In this document: piece by piece, positions 1 to 8,628 of the stretch
Layout of the letters: the number at the start of each line of letters is the position of its first letter
Position numbering within the stretch: the stretch's first letter is position 1
Assembly (NCBI GenBank): GCA_012032575.1
Contig: JAAUSP010000295.1
Location: forward strand, 1-9,030
Direction: 5' to 3'
Origin: Anaerolineales bacterium
Lineage (GTDB): Bacteria > Chloroflexota > Anaerolineae > 4572-78 > J111
Length of the DNA stretch: 9,030 nucleotides
Program-made: the position numbers and the translations under genes
The notes under the pieces: generated by a model
Seen by the model: the letters and a program-made list of their open reading frames with translations, nothing else
Database searches by the model: none
Told to the model about the DNA's origin: nothing

Positions 1-69
1 GGTTTTCTTTAGCTAAACTTGAGGTAAACACCCTCATTCTCGGTTAGGTATCATGGCTGAGAGATCGCT

Positions 70-3000
70 ATGACATTTACCAGGCTCAATCAACTCGAAA
101 ATAAGCCAGCCAGGGCCAACGGCCTTGAATCGTTGGCAGGGTTAACCATTCACCTCATCTCACACAACCATTGGGACCGGGAGTGGATTTTTACGGCCCG
201 ATACACCAATCGCGGATTGGTCCCTTTTTTCGATAATCTTTTCAAAATGCTGGCCGCCCAGCCCGATTACCGTTTTGTTCTGGACGGTCAAACCCGGCTG
301 ATTGAGGATTACTTAAGCCAACTGCCCGAAGAGGAGGCGGTTGAACAGGAAAAACTGTTACGCCAATACGCCCAGGCGGGCCGGTTGATGCTAGGCCCGG
401 CTTATCTCCAGCCCGACTGGAGTCTGGTCAGCGGCGAGGCTTTGGTGCGTAACCTGATGATTGGCGGCCGTATGGCCGCCCAATTTGGGCCGGTAATGAA
501 AGTAGGTTGGATGCTCGACAATTTCGGCCAGATTGCCCAGGCCCCGCAAATCTACCAGGGTTTTGGCATTGACAGCGTCTTTGTTTGGCGGGGTGTGGCG
601 ATGGAGCCGGATGCCCTCAGGTCGGAGTTCTGTTGGCGAGCACCCGACGGTTCCGAGATTTTGGCCGTTTTTCTGGTCAACAGCTACCGGAATGGTATGG
701 TTTTGTCATTGACCCGGCCGATTGCGCTGGACCGCATTCTGTCCGAAGCCTGGCGCTGCGTCCCTTTGCCACCACGCCGAATGTGCTGCTGATGAACGGT
801 TACGAACAAGTTCCCTGGCCCGACGACGTGCTGCCGATTGTCGAAGCGGTCAATCAGGCCGGTGCAGACCGGTTTCGGTGTGTCCAAAGCACGCCGCCGG
901 AATACATTGCCGCTATTCGCCAGGCCCAGCCGGAACTGCCCGTTTTACAGGGTTACCTCTACAGTGGGCGGTATATGCCCATTCTCAAGGGAGTTTACTC
1001 CAGCCGCAGCCAGCTCAAGCTGTTTAATAATGAATGTCAGCGCGAACTGGAGCGATGGGCCGAGCCGTTTGCCGCCCTGGCCTGGACCATCGGCATCGCC
1101 TATCCCAAGGTTCAGTTGGACAAAGCCTGGGAAACCCTGTTGCTCAACCATACTCACGACGATGTCTGCGGTTGCTGTGTTGACCCGATTGCCCGGGAAA
1201 TGGAGGCGCGTTTTGAGCAGGTCCAGCAGCAGGCCGGCGAGATTACCGAAGCCAGCCTGCGGGTTATTGCCAACAGTATTGATACCTCGCAAAAAGAAAA
1301 CCTGCTGGCCCTGGTGGTGTTTAATCCCTCCCCCCGTGAGCGGCGCGAGGTCCTCGGTCTTCGGTTGAATATGCCAGCCGGTCTGGACACCTTTACCCTC
1401 AAAGATGGGCGCGGGCAGACGGCCCCTTATCAGCTTGCCGGGCGAACCGGCAACAAGGTTGACCTTTATCTCTATACCGCCGACCTGCCTTTTTTGGGCT
1501 ATCGCACCTACTATTTAACACCGGGGGTAGAAGCAGTTGAGCCACATCCTACGGTAACAGCCTCAGCCGAGGCAAATACGATGGAGAACGATGCCATCTG
1601 GGTCAGGATTAATGCTGATGGCAGCTTGACTGTAACCGAGAAGCAAACCGGCCGCACTTATCAAAACCTGGGCTATTTTGAAGACGGGGGCGATATGGGC
1701 GACACCTACGATTACTCTTACCCACCGCACGACACCATTATTTCCAGCCTGGGTAAACCGGCCAACATCACCCTGCTCCAGGCCGGACCGCTCCTGGCCC
1801 AATTCAGGATTGAGATCACGCTGGAACTGCCCGAAGCCTTAACCGAAGACCGGCAGGCACGCAGTTCAGCCACGCGAGTTTACCCGATTATCTCTTTTGT
1901 CGAGTTAGCCGCCGGTTCACGCCGGGTCGAGATCAAGACAGTGGTCCAAAATGTCGTCAAAGACCACCGCCTGCGAGTGCTTTTTCCCACCGGTCTCGAT
2001 GCCGCCCACTGCTATGCCGAAGAACCGTTTGATGTGGCCCGCTGGCCCATCCAGGGTGAGCCAATGCCGGACGAATTGTCCGAAGTAGAGGCATTGCTGA
2101 CCGCCGGACGTTATATGACCCCGGTCAACACCAACCCTTTCCAAAACTTTGTGGACTATACCGACGAGCAGCGCGGACTGGCCGTGATCAGCCGCCGGGT
2201 GACGGAATATGAGATTTTGCCGGAACAGAATGGAGCGATTGCCCTGACGTTGTTGCGTTCGGTGGGCTGGCTGGCCCGCTATGATTTATTGACCCGGGTT
2301 GGAGATGTTGGGCCACACATCTTTACCCCCGAAGCGCAGTGCCTGGGCCGGCACATCTTTTTTTACTCGATTTATCCCCACCAGGGCGACTGGCCCGAAG
2401 AGAAAACCCACGTTCAAGCCATGTCTCACAATCTCCGGCCCCGAGTGGTTCAAACCTCATCCCAACCCGGCAAACTGCCGGATGAATTAGCCTTTGTCTC
2501 GCTCCAGAGCCGCGAACCGGCCCAGGCTTTCAGAATCACGGCTTTGAAACGCTCGGAAGCGGGGGATGGCCTGATCGTCAGATTTTTTAATACGCTGGAT
2601 CAGCCCGTCCAGGGTGAGCTCAAAATCTGGTGGGATCAGGTGACGCAAGTTTTCAAAACCAACCTCAACGAAGAGGAACAGGCGGCGTTAAGCCACGAGA
2701 ACGGCCGGATCGCCATCGAGGCCCGGCCCAAGGAAATTGTCACGCTCAAGTTAAAGTTAAGCCCCCGCCTCCTGATAGATGCCGAACACTCAGATTTGAC
2801 CCGGCTGCTGCCTCCCCTTTCTTTTGGCAATACCTTGCCGCCGGTGGAATTGCCGCCGCTGCTAACTAAAGGGGAAGTCCAGGCGGAGAGAGACCGAGTT
2901 GACGTGCTGGAAGCGGCTTTGGTAAAGGTCAAGGCCGATGTTTTCACCCGGGAAGACGACATCGAGCGCACCGCCTCCCAGGATGATCTGGGCAAACAGC

Positions 3001-3236
3001 TTGTGTTGCAGAAACTAAAAACCGAAGTCGCTACCCTGACCCGCCAGGTCAATGAAGCCCGCATCTCGGCCCTGCTCAACCGCTGGTTGTATATTACCAA
3101 GAAGATCGAAGCGGAATTGGCGGAAATTGAGGCCAATATGGGCTGGTCGAGAACCAAAAAACGGGCCGGGGAGTATCTGGTGCATTACTACGAGAGCTGG
3201 CTGAGACAACAGCTCGAAACGAGACAGAGAGATTAA
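70..3236 (+). CDS. GH38 alpha-mannosidase (mannosylglycerate hydrolase-like), interrupted by one frameshift
   Basis: Retaining, zinc-dependent alpha-mannosidase of glycoside hydrolase family 38; it probably removes alpha-linked mannose from a small glycoside or glycan. No signal peptide is seen, so it is likely cytoplasmic. Visible motifs: HNHWDREW (residues 32-39; H34 and D36 match the family's zinc ligands), LQPDWSLVSGEALVRNL (113-129), GWMLDNFGQ (146-154; D150 is the expected nucleophile), and after frame repair NHTHDDVCG (360-368), matching the third zinc-ligand region. The C-terminal half has the beta-sandwich style of GH38, and residues from about 935 on are charged and helical, coiled-coil-like. 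The frame changes near 745-755, giving open frames 70-792 and up to 3236; one added base near 749-753 restores EALALRPFATTPN and a 1055-residue protein. The ATG at 70 has a weak GAGAG upstream. It lies 57 bases before mpgS, so mannosylglycerate is an attractive substrate, as for E. coli MngB (GH38, acting on the phosphorylated form); the substrate is inferred. Confidence 0.88.
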
Positions 3237-3240
3237 GTTC

Positions 3241-3250
3241 TAAGGAGGAT
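3241..3250 (+). promoter_or_regulatory. Near-perfect Shine-Dalgarno sequence without a start codon
   Basis: TAAGGAGGAT begins four bases after the mannosidase stop and matches the 16S rRNA 3' end almost completely. No ATG, GTG or TTG lies 5-12 bases downstream; the mpgS start is 44 bases away and has its own AGGAG. It may be a standby ribosome site, the relic of an earlier start, or chance. Confidence 0.4.
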
Positions 3251-3281
3251 ACCGAAGACTGCCAAATTAACTTATCGGGAT

Positions 3282-3286
3282 AGGAG
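3282..3286 (+). promoter_or_regulatory. Ribosome binding site of mpgS
   Basis: AGGAG lies seven bases before the ATG at 3294. This supports that start, which also matches the expected MpgS N-terminus. Confidence 0.7.
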
Positions 3287-3293
3287 CACAAAA

Positions 3294-4684
3294 ATGAGAA
3301 TTGAATTACCTCGCGAAACCGAACGACTGGGCGGCGTCATTTTTTATGGCGTGCAAAAGGTGTATGAACTGGATGCCGGGCTATCTACCGAAACCGCCAG
3401 AGCGGTCGAAAATCCGATCATCTGGCGGATTTCTTATGAACTGCGGCAGGAGATCGAGCGGCAAATGGCAATTGTCGTCCCGGTACGCAACGAGCGGATT
3501 CGCCTCGTTGAAGGGGTGCTGTCCGGCATCCCCCACGATTGTCTGACCATTGTCGTGTCCAACAGTCCGCGCCAGCCGGTGGATCGCTTTCATATGGAAA
3601 AAACGGCCATCGAGCACCTGGGCAAATTTATCAGTAAGAAAATTCTGGTCGTCCACCAAAAAGACCCGGTGCTGGGCCGGGCCTTTGCCGACGCCGGCTA
3701 TTCGGAACTTTTGGATGAACAGGGGCTGGTTAAAAACGGCAAAGCCGAGGGGATGATCGCAGGAACGCTGCTGGCCAAACTGGCCGGTAAGAAATACCTG
3801 GGTTTGTCGACTCCGATAACTATTTTCCGGGGGCGGTGCTGGAATACATCCGGGCCTTCAGCGCCGGTTTTGGTCTGAGCCGCTCACCCTACAGCATGGT
3901 ACGAATTGCCTGGCACAGCAAGCCCAAGATCGTGGAGTCGAGCCTGTTCTTTCCCAAACGAGGCCGGGTATCGGTGCGGACAAACGAAGTTTTGAACGAC
4001 CTGATCAGCCACTACACCGGGTTTGGAACCGAGGTCATCAAAACCGGCAATGCCGGGGAACACGCCCTGAGCCTGGATTTAGCCATGCTGCTCAGCTATG
4101 CCTCAGGTTTTGCCATCGAGCCGTATCACTTTATTGACCTATGGGAAAAATTTGGCGGGATTCTGCCCACCAGTCCTTACCCGGAGGTGATGCAGGCGCA
4201 CATCGAGCTGTTCCAGATCGAGTCGCGCAATCCGCATCTGCACGAGTCAAAAGGGGAGGAGCATGTGGAAGATATGAGCTATGCTGCCCTGCAGGTGGTC
4301 TATCATTCCCCCATCTGTCCGGCTGCGCTAAAGGAGGAACTGCGGAAGGAGATGCAGGGCCGCAATTTCATCAAAGCAGGAGAAGAACCGGCTCGTCCAA
4401 CTTATTATCCTCCACTGAACAAGGCTGACCTGTTCCAGTTTTGCCAGACTCTTCAAAACGAACCCTACGCCGACATATTCTGTCCCCCTGAATCCCCCGA
4501 AGCAAAAGGGATCATCGAGACAGCCCTGGTAGCCGCCGGAGTGCCGACTATGGAAAAGGTTGCTCCCACGCTGGCTGATCCAACAGGCCGGGGCGCTTTG
4601 CCCCCACCGGGAAATGGCGGTTCACTCTTAAAGATTACGAAACCATCCGGCTTTGTCGTCCCGCCTGAAGTAATGGAGAACTAG
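3294..4684 (+). CDS. mpgS: Mannosyl-3-phosphoglycerate synthase, interrupted by one frameshift
   Basis: GT55-family retaining glycosyltransferase (EC 2.4.1.217) that transfers mannose from GDP-mannose to 3-phosphoglycerate, the committing step of mannosylglycerate synthesis in the cytoplasm. Recognised by AIVVPVRNERIRLVEGVLSG and IPHDCLTIVVSNS near the N-terminus, GKAEGMIAGTLLAKLAGKKY before the break, then DSDNYFPGAV, TGNAGEHALSLDLAM, ASGFAIEPYHFIDLWEKFGG and SRNPHLHES. The raw sequence reads GGTTTGTCGAC at 3801-3811; one extra T in the run 3803-3805 gives GFVDSDNY, restoring the DxD motif at D173/D175 and a 463-residue protein. Without it the first frame ends at 3878 and the enzyme would lack its catalytic centre. 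Residues from about 397 to 463 are Pro/Gly-rich and appear to extend beyond the usual family length of roughly 390-400. Four bases separate it from mpgP, so the two are surely one transcript. Family assignment is very secure; activity depends on whether the frameshift is real. Confidence 0.93.
4675..4678 (+). promoter_or_regulatory. Ribosome binding site of mpgP inside the mpgS 3' end
   Basis: GGAG lies ten bases before the ATG at 4689 and within the last codons of mpgS. It implies translational coupling of synthase and phosphatase. Confidence 0.55.
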
Positions 4685-4688
4685 CGCA

Positions 4689-5561
4689 ATGGGCCATCAA
4701 GACTCGCCCAACTGGGTTGTCTTTACCGATCTGGATGGCACACTCCTGGAATTGGAAACTTACGCCTATGACCACGCCCAGCCCGCCGTTGAGCTATTGA
4801 AGACCCGCCAGATTCCCCTGATCTTTTGCTCTTCCAAAACCCGGACCGAACAGGAATTTTACCGGCACAAGTTAAAAGTAGAGGATCCGTTTATCGTCGA
4901 AAACGGCAGTGCTGTCTTTATTCCAGAAGGTTACTTCGATTTTAGCTACCCCTGCCACCATTCACTGCCCGGTTATCACATTATCGAATTGGGTGCTCCG
5001 GTGGCTGAAATTCGACGGGCTGTGGCCGAGCTTAGAAGCAGGCTTCACCTGACTTGTTGGGGTTATGCCGATTTGTCTCTGGCTGAAATTTGCCAATTGA
5101 CCGGGCTAGACGAGGCAGCAGCGCAGCGAGCCAGCCAGCGGGAGTACAGCGAGACACTCCTGAAAGCTGATTTCTCGCCCGAAATCTTCCGGCAGTTCCG
5201 GCAGGCCCTGGCCCAAAAAGGGCTGGATTGTGTGGCGGGGAGTAAATTCTATACCATCACCGGCCGGGGAGGTAACAAGGGTGAAGCAGCGCGGCTTCTC
5301 TCCGGCTTGTTTCAGCGTAAATGGGGCAATATTTTGACTGTGGGTCTGGGCGACGGCCTGAATGATGAACCGCTTTTGGCCGCCGTAGATTACCCCTTCC
5401 TGGTCCAACGGCCTGATGGCTGTTGGGCTGAACTGCGTTTACCCGGTTTGGAAAAAGTCGCCGGGGTCGGGCCGGCTGGCTGGCGAAGCGTTATCTTTGA
5501 TTATCTTTTGTTGGATGGTCGTTGTGAAAAAAATAGTGAAGGAAATTTGAGACGTGGATGA
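4689..5561 (+). CDS. mpgP: Mannosyl-3-phosphoglycerate phosphatase (HAD superfamily)
   Basis: HAD-superfamily hydrolase (EC 3.1.3.70) that dephosphorylates mannosyl-3-phosphoglycerate to mannosylglycerate, the second step after MpgS. All four HAD motifs are visible in the 290-residue product: DLDGTLL (14-20; D14 the nucleophile, D16 the general acid/base), FCSSKT (46-51), GRGGNKGEA (192-200, K197), and GLGDGLNDEPLL (219-230, D222 and D226 for magnesium). ENGSAVFIP (71-79) and REYSET (151-156) are typical of the MPGP branch, and the segment between motifs II and III corresponds to a type C2 cap. The frame is intact, unlike its neighbours. It starts four bases after mpgS, and its stop overlaps the start of the OadG-like gene by eight bases. 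The position after mpgS makes the specific phosphatase assignment much firmer than the HAD motifs alone would. Confidence 0.93.
   Translation: MGHQDSPNWVVFTDLDGTLLELETYAYDHAQPAVELLKTRQIPLIFCSSKTRTEQEFYRHKLKVEDPFIVENGSAVFIPEGYFDFSYPCHHSLPGYHIIELGAPVAEIRRAVAELRSRLHLTCWGYADLSLAEICQLTGLDEAAAQRASQREYSETLLKADFSPEIFRQFRQALAQKGLDCVAGSKFYTITGRGGNKGEAARLLSGLFQRKWGNILTVGLGDGLNDEPLLAAVDYPFLVQRPDGCWAELRLPGLEKVAGVGPAGWRSVIFDYLLLDGRCEKNSEGNLRRG
5539..5544 (+). promoter_or_regulatory. Ribosome binding site deciding the GTG start of the OadG-like gene
   Basis: AAGGAA lies nine bases before the GTG at 5554. An ATG at 5558 is in another frame, so the GTG is the only start that both uses this site and includes the full membrane segment. 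Confidence 0.55.
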
Positions 5562-5895
5562 ATTGATTGTTGGATTGCGAGTTACGGTAGTTGGTCTAGG
5601 CGTTGTTTTCATCGCTTTAACTACTGTCTATGCCGTGCTCACCCTATTTATTCGGCTGGAACGGAGATTTACCTCGAAACAAACGGAGGCCGCCCCGCAG
5701 TCTGAACCGACCTCACCCGCAGCGGGCGAAGCTATCCCCCCGGAAATACTTGTGGCGATTGCGGCGGCGGTTACCGTCGCCATTGGCAAAAAGGTACGAT
5801 TAAAACGAATCCGTTATCACAGCGCCAAACCGGAAACAGCCTGGTCAACCCAGGGACGGGCCACGATTATGGCCTCGCATGTCGTGAAGCGTTAG
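5554..5895 (+). CDS. OadG-like small membrane protein (sodium-pump decarboxylase gamma subunit family)
   Basis: The 113-residue product has one N-terminal membrane span (about residues 7-33, starting LIVGLRVTVVGLGVVFIALT), a charged and Pro/Ala-rich linker, a second conserved block IPPEILVAIAAAVTVAIGKK (about 61-80), then a basic tail with WSTQGRATIMAS. This layout is that of the OadG/MmdD gamma subunit family, where the small subunit anchors and assembles biotin-dependent sodium-translocating decarboxylases. No alpha or beta subunit gene is present here, so its partner is unknown. It begins with GTG inside the end of mpgP (eight-base overlap), which suggests translational coupling with mannosylglycerate synthesis, and is followed 39 bases later by a universal stress protein. 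The second hydrophobic block may be a buried helix and not a membrane span. Family match is likely; a role in sodium pumping is inference. Confidence 0.68.
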   Translation: MDELIVGLRVTVVGLGVVFIALTTVYAVLTLFIRLERRFTSKQTEAAPQSEPTSPAAGEAIPPEILVAIAAAVTVAIGKKVRLKRIRYHSAKPETAWSTQGRATIMASHVVKR

Positions 5896-5934
5896 TTGGC
5901 TCAGATCAACGGCGTGAGACCAGAGAGACGTTAA

Positions 5935-6845
5935 ATGAGTCCATTCAATCCACTCACCCCCTTCCAGATCTTGTTGGCTGTAGACAATTCAGAACATACC
6001 TGGGCGGCGGTGCAACTGCTCTGCTACCTGCCGTTGCCGCCGGGCAGTCAGGTCATCGCCGCCACTGTGGTCGCCCCCCGCCAAAAGTCAGATCGGGAGA
6101 GTCTGTCTGCTGTCCTGAGTGAGGTTCAGCTCCGGCTGAGGGATAAGGTGCGGACGACAACGGTGTGTCTCTTTGGTCCTCCCGCTCAAGCCTTAATGGA
6201 GGCAGCCAGAACTCACCGGGCGAATTTGATCGTCCTGGGGGCAGCCGGCTTGCGGAAAGTCCTGGGGTTTCTGCTCGATGGGGTAGCGCAACAGGTGGTG
6301 GAGGCTGCTGACCGGCCGGTGTTGGTGGTCCGGTCCCCCTGCCGGGGTCTGCGGCGGGTGCTGCTGGCGGTCGAAGGGGCGCTGAACAACCAGGCAGTGG
6401 TGAACTATCTGGCTCGATTTCCCTTCCGGCCGGCACTCAGGTTCGCATTGTGCATGTCTTGCCACCCCGGTATGCCTCTGTCTCCTATCCCTTTGCTTAT
6501 CCGGCTGTTGCTGAGGGATTACCACCCCCCGTCATTACTCAGGAAGCAGCCGAGGCGATGGAAGAAGAGATTGCTTACAAAGAAGATCAGGGACACGCGG
6601 TTCTGGCCCAAACTGTCAAGACCCTGCGGCTTGCCGGCAAACCGGCGACCAGCTTTCTCGCCTGCGGTGATGCGGCTACCGAAGTAATGAAGTATAGCCA
6701 GGTTCAGGCGGTGGATTTGATCGTCACCGGGTCAAGAGGGCTGGGAAAAGTCGAGGGTTGGCTGAGAGGCAGCGTCTCCCGCCAACTCATTCACTCGGCC
6801 CGATGTTCGGTTTTGGTCGTGAGAGATGAGGCGCAGCCCGAATAA
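5935..6845 (+). CDS. Tandem-domain universal stress protein, interrupted by one frameshift
   Basis: Cytoplasmic protein of two fused UspA domains, 303 residues after repair. Domain 1 starts at FQILLAVDNSEHTWAAVQLL and ends in PVLVVRS; domain 2 starts at RRVLLAVEGALNNQAVVNYL and ends in SVLVVRD. Domain 2 keeps the nucleotide-binding signature GSRG-(9 residues)-GS. Domain 1 has GAAG-(9 residues)-DG at the same place, so it has lost the final Gly-Ser and may bind nucleotide poorly or not at all. The frame switches after residues RFPF: adding one C to the CC at 6426-6427 gives RFPFPAGTQVRIVHVLPP and continues cleanly to 6845. Without repair the first frame runs off into unrelated residues to 6687. 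The ATG at 5935 follows a weak GAGAG. Last gene of the + strand cluster; proteins of this family act in stress survival, which suits an osmolyte operon, but no specific target can be named. Confidence 0.9.
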
Positions 6846-6861
6846 CTCAACCCAACTTTCC

Positions 6862-6899
6862 CAGCCTGGGTAAAGTGGACCAGGAATTGATCCAGGCTG
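6862..6899 (+). other. Inverted repeat just after the stress protein gene
   Basis: CAGCCTGG at 6862-6869 pairs perfectly with CCAGGCTG at 6892-6899 across a 22-base loop, starting 17 bases after the stop codon. No T-run follows, so it is a weak terminator at best; it could protect the 3' end of the transcript or be chance. Confidence 0.35.
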
Positions 6900-7015
6900 C
6901 CGGGGCCAGGTATGACCGGCTGATAATCCTCAAAAACAAATACATCCTGGCAACGTTTTCCAGATAAACCACAATATCAAGCCGATTGGATAAATAAAGT
7001 CGAAATTTAAACAGC

Positions 7016-7054
7016 AGGACCTCCAGACAAACAATGGGTCCGTTCGGAGGTCCT
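7016..7054. terminator. Candidate bidirectional terminator between convergent genes
   Basis: AGGACCTCC at 7016-7024 pairs perfectly with GGAGGTCCT at 7046-7054, a nine-base GC-rich stem that can be lengthened by three pairs past one mismatch. The flanks are AT-rich on both sides (AAATTTAAAC before, TGTTTACTTAAATATTCTT after) but lack a strict T-run. Its place between the ends of the stress protein gene (6845) and gcvP (7121) suits termination from both directions. Confidence 0.55.
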
Positions 7055-7120
7055 TGTTTACTTAAATATTCTTAAAATCCTCTCTACTGCAAGCCAAATC
7101 CTACATGATACAACCACGCA

Positions 7121-8628
7121 TCAGGCAGGCTCATAGGCCTCTACCGGCAAACAGATACAAAACAGGTTCCGGTCGCCGTAAACATTGTCAATACGCGCCA
7201 CTGCCGGCCAGAATTTTGACTGGCGCACCCAGGGGGCGGGGAAGGCGGCCTGCTCGCGGGAGTAGGGCCGGTCCCAGGTATCAGCGGTGACAACTGCCGC
7301 TGGGTGCGGGGCGCGTTTGAGCGGGTTGTTATCCGGGTCGGCCTGGCCTGCCTCGATGGCCCGAATTTCGGCCCGGATGGCGATCAGTGCATCGCAGAAG
7401 CGATCCAACTCCTCCAGCGCCTCGCTCTCGGTCGGTTCGATCATCAACGTGCCGGCACCGGGAAAGACATCGTGGGGGCGTGGAAACCGTAATCCATCAG
7501 CCGCTTGGCTACATCCTCGGCCTCGATGCCGCTGGTTTCTTTAAGTGGGCGCAAGTCAATGATGCACTCGTGGGCCACCCGGCCTTGTTTACCTTTGTAA
7601 AGCACCGGGTAGTGCGATTCCAGCCGGGCGGCTACGTAGTTGGCGTTCAAAATGGCAATTTTGGTCGCTTCGGTCAGGCCGGCCGCACCCATCATCCGAA
7701 TGTACACGTAGGAAATCGGCAGGATGCTGGCGCTGCCCCACGGCGCGGCCGAAACCGCGCCTACCCCTTTTTTGCCGCCGACGCCATGCACTACCGCGTG
7801 GTGAGGCAGATAAGGGGCCAGGTGCGCCGCCACACAGATCGGCCCAACACCCGGCCCGCCGCCGCCGTGAGGGATACAGAATGTTTTGTGCAGGTTGAGG
7901 TGGCACACATCTGCGCCGATGTCGCCGGGGCGGCACAACCCGACCTGGGCGTTCATGTTGGCTCCGTCCATATACACCTGCCCGCCACAATCGTGGACAA
8001 TCTGGCAGATTTCCTTGATCTCTTCTTCAAACACGCCGTGGGTAGAAGGATACGTGACCATCAAGGCGGACAGCCGGGGGCGATGCTCTTCAGCGCGGCG
8101 GCGCAAATCGACCAGGTCAACGTTGCCGTTCGCATCACAATCCACCACAACCACCTGCATCCCGGCCATGGCTGCGCTGGCGGGATTAGTCCCGTGGGCC
8201 GAGCTGGGGATGAGGCAGATGTCCCGCTGATCTTCGCCGCGGGCGCGATGATAGGCCCGGATGGTCAACAGGCCGGCGTACTCGCCTTGCGACCCGGCGT
8301 TGGGCTGCAGCGAAGTGGCGGCAAAGCCGGTAATTTCGGCCAGCCAGCCCTCCAGCCGCTCGAACATAATTTGATACCCCTCGGCCTGATCCAACGGGGC
8401 AAAGGGATGCAGGTGGGCAAACTCCGGCCAGGTGATAGGCAGCATCTCCGAAGTCGCGTTCAGCTTCATGGTGCAGGACCCCAGCGGAATCATCGAATGG
8501 GTCAGCGATAAATCACGGGCTTGCAGCCGGTGAATGTAACGCAGCATCTCCGTTTCAGAATGATAACTGTTAAAAACCGGGTGGCTCAAAAAGACACTGT
8601 GCCGCTGATGCGGGGCCGGGTAGCTCAT
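7121..8628 (-). CDS. gcvP: Glycine dehydrogenase (decarboxylating) P-protein, C-terminal half, with one frameshift
   Basis: PLP-dependent P-protein of the glycine cleavage system (EC 1.4.4.2): it decarboxylates glycine and passes the aminomethyl group to lipoyl-H-protein. The half starting at 8628 shows [61 protein letters not shown] and [16 protein letters not shown], whose lysine (codon 7885-7887) is the PLP-binding residue. The pattern follows the long single-chain enzyme (E. coli style, 957 residues). A frameshift interrupts the C-terminal part: the raw frame ends at 7444 after MSFPVPAR, and one added G at the CC (+ strand) 7452-7453 restores [17 protein letters not shown] and continues to [20 protein letters not shown] at 7121. 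The ATG at 8628 overlaps the stop of the preceding segment as ATGA and has no good ribosome site, so this is either the rest of one gcvP with a lost base or a true gcvPB-like gene. Antisense to and convergent with the mannosylglycerate cluster. Confidence 0.92.

Noticed and set aside
19..50. TTGAGG and TTAGGT as a possible promoter before the mannosidase
   Set aside because: The second box is a poor match to a -10 element and the spacing (19 bases) is long; the window begins too close to judge.
53..73. Six-codon leader frame (MAERSL) whose stop overlaps the mannosidase ATG
   Set aside because: Too short to assess and with only a weak ribosome site; the overlap can be chance.
3780..3880. Programmed -1 frameshift in mpgS
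   Set aside because: No slippery heptamer in the upstream frame, and a slip after the DSD region would lose the catalytic motif; a missing T explains it exactly.
7387..8511. Long + strand open frame of 374 codons opposite gcvP
   Set aside because: It lies wholly antisense to strongly conserved P-protein sequence, is rich in His, Arg and Gly as expected for a shadow frame of a GC-rich gene, and matches no family.
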